Assembly (NCBI GenBank): GCA_018222585.1 | Contig: JAAFAB010000002.1 | Coordinates: forward strand, 620,001 to 684,000 | Direction of reading: 5' to 3' | Origin: Paracoccaceae bacterium | Lineage (GTDB): Bacteria > Pseudomonadota > Alphaproteobacteria > Rhodobacterales > Rhodobacteraceae | DNA length: 64,000 nt | Position numbers and translations under genes: made by a program | The notes under the pieces: model-generated | What the model was told of the DNA's origin: nothing | Databases searched by the model: none | What the model saw: only the letters and a program-made list of their open reading frames with translations | In this document: in pieces, positions 61,054-64,000 of the stretch | Position numbering within the stretch: the stretch's first letter is position 1 | Layout of the letters: each line of letters begins with the position of its first letter

Positions 61054-61337
61054 AGCGATGTCTTTGACTAATCCTGTGATCACAAAATGCGACGCGGCAC
61101 GCACAGAGCCTTGCAGGGCAGGGGATTGGGGGCGTTTTGCCCTGCCGCACCGCAGCGAATTTCGGAGAAGAGCCATGCATGGTTTGCAACAGGGGTCTGC
61201 AAGGCCGTTGAAAATAACGGTTGCTGCATTGCAGCGGGCGCATGGCGGTAATGAGGGATTGAAAATGGTAAGGGCGCATCTGCTGACCTATTGTCGGTGT
61301 CAACTAAGGCACGCAACACATCAGTACGAGGTTTCCC
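61054..61337. other. Intergenic region before the DUF1127 gene
   Basis: 284 bases without a gene. It is locally more A+T-rich than its neighbours and contains GGATTGAAAATGGTAAG near 61257. It may hold a promoter for the DUF1127 gene, but no hexamer pair is convincing. No tRNA or clear terminator was seen. Confidence 0.3.
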
Positions 61338-61559
61338 ATGGCTTCCATTTCCAGCAACATTCCCGCCGCCGGCTTCTCCGCCAAGGTCTCGGCCCTGTTC
61401 GCTTCCATCTCTTCCGGCATGATCGCCTACATGGAACGCCGCGCACGCTCCGAGCAGATCGCCGCGCTGCAGGCCAAGTCGGACGACGAGCTGGCCAAGC
61501 TGGGCATCACCCGCGAACAGATCCCGGCCTACGTCTTCCGCGACCTCTTCTACGTCTGA
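61338..61559 (+). CDS. DUF1127 small protein
   Basis: A 73-residue protein. The C-terminal YMERRARSEQIAALQAKSDDELAKLGITREQIPAYVFRDLF is the DUF1127 helical module, present in small, often stress-induced and RNA-linked proteins of alphaproteobacteria. The N-terminus is short and Ser/Ala-rich. In Rhodobacter some DUF1127 genes are co-transcribed with small RNAs; here a long hairpin follows immediately (61560-61606), but it lacks obvious anti-Shine-Dalgarno loops. It is placed between ureC and ureE. Confidence 0.85.
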   Translation: MASISSNIPAAGFSAKVSALFASISSGMIAYMERRARSEQIAALQAKSDDELAKLGITREQIPAYVFRDLFYV

Positions 61560-61606
61560 TCCCCGCGCAGATACCGGGCGCCGTCACGGCGGCGCCGGTA
61601 CGGGGC
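61560..61606 (+). other. Hairpin between the DUF1127 gene and ureE
   Basis: CCCCG, TACCGG(G)CGCC and their complements GGCGCCGGTA and CGGGG form a long imperfect stem-loop just after the DUF1127 stop. It has no T run. It may act as an RNA processing or stabilising structure, as a weak terminator, or as a small RNA. Confidence 0.45.
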
Positions 61607-61649
61607 AGGGCGGCTGATCGGGAGTGGTCCAAGAGTGACGAGGTGCGCC

Positions 61650-62345
61650 ATGACTGAGCGTACCCCCGTGACGAGAGCCCTGTCAGCCCTCAGATCCGAC
61701 GCGCTGCGGGACGGCGAGATCGCCGACACCGTGACGCTGGACTACGACGCGCGTTTCTTCCGCCGCAAGGGTCTGATGACCGACGGCGGGATGCGCATTC
61801 TGGCCGATCTCGCGCAGACCATCTCGCTGGACGAGGGCGATGCCCTGCAGCTGGAGGATGGTCGCCTGATCGGCATCCGCGCGGCGCCCGAGCCGCTGCT
61901 GAAGGTGACGGGACCCGACCTGCCACGGCTTGCCTGGCATATCGGCAACCGTCACACTCCCTGCCAGATCGAGACCGGGGCGCTGTTCATCCGCGAGGAT
62001 CGGGTGATTGCCGAGATGCTGCGCCACCTCGGTGCGCGGGTAGAGGCCGATACCGCGCCCTTCCTTCCCGAAGGCGGCGCCTACGGCCACGGGCGCACCC
62101 ATTCCCACGAGCATGGCGCGACGCTGCATGATGGCTCCGGCCACTCGCACGGGCACTCCCATGACCATGATCATGACCACGGTCATTCCCACAGCCATGA
62201 TCATTCGCATGAGCACTCCCACGATCATGGTCACCACCATGATCATGTGCATCATCACTCTTCTCATGACGATACCACGGCCCGGGCCGAGGATATCCCG
62301 GATGGTGCCGCGGCGGTCCCGTCCGATGGGCGGCGCGATCCGTGA
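61650..62345 (+). CDS. ureE: Urease accessory protein UreE (nickel metallochaperone)
   Basis: A 231-residue nickel chaperone. The N-terminal peptide-binding domain (TVTLDYDARFFRRKGLMTDGG) is followed by the metal domain with GNRHTPCQIE and the conserved ALFIREDRVIAEMLRHLGARV. The C-terminus is an exceptional His/Asp/Ser tail of about 60 residues with dozens of histidines (GHSHDHDHDHGHSHS and similar), which would bind many Ni2+ ions. The start ATG 61650 follows ACGAGG. The stop overlaps the ureF start. Confidence 0.95.
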   Translation: MTERTPVTRALSALRSDALRDGEIADTVTLDYDARFFRRKGLMTDGGMRILADLAQTISLDEGDALQLEDGRLIGIRAAPEPLLKVTGPDLPRLAWHIGNRHTPCQIETGALFIREDRVIAEMLRHLGARVEADTAPFLPEGGAYGHGRTHSHEHGATLHDGSGHSHGHSHDHDHDHGHSHSHDHSHEHSHDHGHHHDHVHHHSSHDDTTARAEDIPDGAAAVPSDGRRDP

Positions 62346-62983
62346 GCACCGATCCGGCGCTGATCCTGCATCGCTGGCTGTCCCCGGCCTACCCGGTGGG
62401 CAGCTTCGCCTATTCCCACGGGATCGAGGCGGCGGTGGCCGAGGGGCGGCTGACCGGGCTGGCCCGGACGCGGGACTGGATCACCGACATCCTTGAACAT
62501 GGCGCCGGCCATAACGATGCGATCCTGCTGGCAGCGGCCTATCGCGCCGAAGCGCCGGAGGTGGCCGAGCTCGCCGAACTGGCCTCGGCACTTGCCCCTT
62601 CCGTGAACCGGCGGCTGGAAACCGAGGCCCAGGGCGCGGCCTTTGCCCGCACGACCGCCGAGGTCCACGGCCTTGACCTGCCCGCCATGCCCTACCCGGT
62701 GGCCCTGGGCCGCGCCGCGCGGCTGATGGAACTGCCGCTGGAGCTGACCCTGCGGCTCTATCTGATGGCCTTCGCCTCGGCGCTGACCTCGGCGGCGATC
62801 CGGCTGGTGCCGCTTGGCCAGACCGACGGGCAGCGCCTGCTTGCCGCGATGGAGCCGTTGGTCGAGAGGCTGGCGGCAGAGGCGCTGCCGGGTGATCTCG
62901 ACGCCCTTGGCTCTTGTGCTGTAATGTCCGACATTGCGGCGATGCGGCAGGAAGTCCTGCCGACCCGTCTTTTCCGCTCGTGA
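62342..62983 (+). CDS. ureF: Urease accessory protein UreF
   Basis: A 213-residue helical protein that links UreD and UreG during urease activation. GTG start at 62342, overlapping ureE by 4 bp. Family motifs: [40 protein letters not shown] and the C-terminal [17 protein letters not shown], which is the canonical UreF end. Confidence 0.95.
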   Translation: MSTDPALILHRWLSPAYPVGSFAYSHGIEAAVAEGRLTGLARTRDWITDILEHGAGHNDAILLAAAYRAEAPEVAELAELASALAPSVNRRLETEAQGAAFARTTAEVHGLDLPAMPYPVALGRAARLMELPLELTLRLYLMAFASALTSAAIRLVPLGQTDGQRLLAAMEPLVERLAAEALPGDLDALGSCAVMSDIAAMRQEVLPTRLFRS

Positions 62984-63015
62984 GCGGGCGCGATACGACT
63001 GAGAAGGGACACCAG

Positions 63016-63642
63016 ATGAGCAGTTCTCCCCATGGCCCCCTGCGGATCGGCCTCGGTGGCCCGGTCGGCGCCGGCAAGACTTCCCTGACCGCGGCCCTCT
63101 GCCGGGCTCTGCGCGATCATCTCTCGGTCGCGGTGGTCACCAACGACATCTACACCCAGGAGGATGCCGAGGCGCTGGTGCGGATGCAGGCGCTGTCCTC
63201 TGACCGCATTCGCGGTGTCGAGACCGGCGGCTGTCCCCATACCGCGATCCGCGAGGATGCCTCGATCAATCTCGCCGCCATCGACGAGCTGAACCGGGCT
63301 TTCCCGGACCTTGATGTGGTGTTCATCGAATCGGGGGGCGACAACCTCTCGGCCACCTTCTCGCCGGAACTGGCGGACGTGACGATCTACGTGATCGACG
63401 TGGCCGCAGGCGAGGAGATCCCGAGAAAGGGCGGCCCCGCCGTTACCCGTTCGGACATCCTGGTGATCAACAAGACCGACCTGGCGCCCTATGTCGGCGC
63501 CGACCTGAAGGTGATGGAGCGTGACGCCACCGCGCAACGCGGCGGGCGGCCCTTCGTCTTCACCAACCTCAAGACCGGCGAGGGGCTTTCGCAGATCCTG
63601 ACCCTGCTGGAAGAGATCGGCGGCCTCGCCGTCCCCGCATGA
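63016..63642 (+). CDS. ureG: Urease accessory protein UreG (GTPase)
   Basis: A 208-residue SIMIBI GTPase that provides energy for nickel delivery. P loop [11 protein letters not shown], the nickel-binding Cys-Pro-His motif in [13 protein letters not shown], switch region [17 protein letters not shown], and guanine motif [16 protein letters not shown] 63016 follows GAGAAGGG. The stop overlaps the start of the TrkH-like gene by 4 bp. Confidence 0.97.
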   Translation: MSSSPHGPLRIGLGGPVGAGKTSLTAALCRALRDHLSVAVVTNDIYTQEDAEALVRMQALSSDRIRGVETGGCPHTAIREDASINLAAIDELNRAFPDLDVVFIESGGDNLSATFSPELADVTIYVIDVAAGEEIPRKGGPAVTRSDILVINKTDLAPYVGADLKVMERDATAQRGGRPFVFTNLKTGEGLSQILTLLEEIGGLAVPA

Positions 63643-64000
63643 GCATCTTTTCCGACCTGCCCCGGGGGCACAGCCTGACCCTGATCGACTTCCGCCCGAT
63701 CGGCTACGTGGTGGGGATGCTTGTGGCCGTGCTGGGGCTGACCATGCTGGTGCCGCTGGCGGTGGATATCGCCGACGGCAATGGTCACTGGCCGGTCTTC
63801 TTCGAAAGCTTCCTGGTCACCTTCGCCGTCGGCGGCCTGACCTCGCTGGCCTGCCAGAACGGCGCGCGCGAGGGGCTGACCCTGCAACAGACCTTCATCC
63901 TGACGGCCGCGCTCTGGGCCACGCTGCCGCTGTTCGGGGCGATCCCCTTCATCATGGGCGCCACCGATGCCAGCTTCACCGATGCCTATTTCGAGTCGAT
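63639..64000 (+). CDS. TrkH-family potassium uptake protein (3' truncated by window)
   Basis: About 120 residues are visible before the window ends; the frame is open. It starts [17 protein letters not shown] and has hydrophobic helices at about 19-43, 52-70 and 83-103. The region [18 protein letters not shown] and the [19 protein letters not shown] segment match the N-terminal part of TrkH/KtrB potassium transporters. The selectivity-filter motifs lie downstream, outside the window. It overlaps ureG by 4 bp, so it may be co-transcribed with the urease operon. Confidence 0.7.
   Translation, partial: MSIFSDLPRGHSLTLIDFRPIGYVVGMLVAVLGLTMLVPLAVDIADGNGHWPVFFESFLVTFAVGGLTSLACQNGAREGLTLQQTFILTAALWATLPLFGAIPFIMGATDASFTDAYFES

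Overview
This 64 kb window is chromosomal DNA from a high-G+C alphaproteobacterium, most likely a member of the Rhodobacterales (Rhodobacteraceae/Roseobacter group). The evidence is the gene content and order: hflK-hflC-DUF2065-degP, ftsY followed by a DMT permease and ispZ, a SAM-II riboswitch in front of metZ, a vertebrate-type [2Fe-2S] ferredoxin, and a DUF1127 gene inside a urease operon. No rRNA, tRNA, CRISPR array or intact insertion sequence was seen. Product names come from reading the translations, not from database searches.

Layout. (1) 0.1-3.2 kb: a secreted autotransporter-like protein built of bacterial Ig-like repeats, followed by about 0.6 kb of gene-free, decayed-looking DNA. 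(2) 3.8-13.9 kb: a LysR regulator divergent from one compact operon. It encodes a dipeptide/opine-type ABC importer (binding protein, two permeases, two ATPases), two DAO-type FAD oxidoreductases, a RidA-family protein, and a member of the FMN alpha-hydroxyacid oxidase family in which the catalytic His and Asp are both replaced by Tyr. This reads as uptake and oxidative breakdown of an amino-acid-like compound. (3) 13.9-16.1 kb: a remnant of an IS1182-type transposase, an OpgC-like membrane protein and gene-free flanks. (4) 16.1-27.8 kb: a catabolic cluster that looks aromatic. It has a glutathione transferase, a sulfatase/phosphonate monoester hydrolase with a formylglycine motif, a class A flavin hydroxylase, a TRAP transporter, a SnoaL-like protein, an IclR regulator, an extradiol dioxygenase, a quinone-oxidoreductase-like dehydrogenase and an FAH-family hydrolase.

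(5) 28-56 kb: mostly housekeeping genes. These are sdaA (minus), rpiA, gor, hflK-hflC-DUF2065, degP, an HD phosphohydrolase, a peptidoglycan-binding lipoprotein, ferredoxin, a VCBS protein, purD divergent from xseA, an AlkB-type monooxygenase, ftsY, mgtC, a DMT permease, ispZ, a repeat-containing secreted protein, a metallophosphoesterase, an LLM flavoprotein, a second GST, an alpha/beta hydrolase, metZ with its SAM-II riboswitch and terminator, and folE2. A dispersed palindromic repeat occurs at 37.5 kb and 41.8 kb.

(6) 56.3-63.6 kb: a urease operon, ureD-ureA-(36-aa ORF)-ureB-(Lys/Ala/Pro-rich protein)-ureC-(secreted protein)-(DUF1127)-ureE-ureF-ureG. It is complete for structural and accessory functions but carries four unassigned genes. 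The window ends inside a TrkH-type potassium transporter gene.
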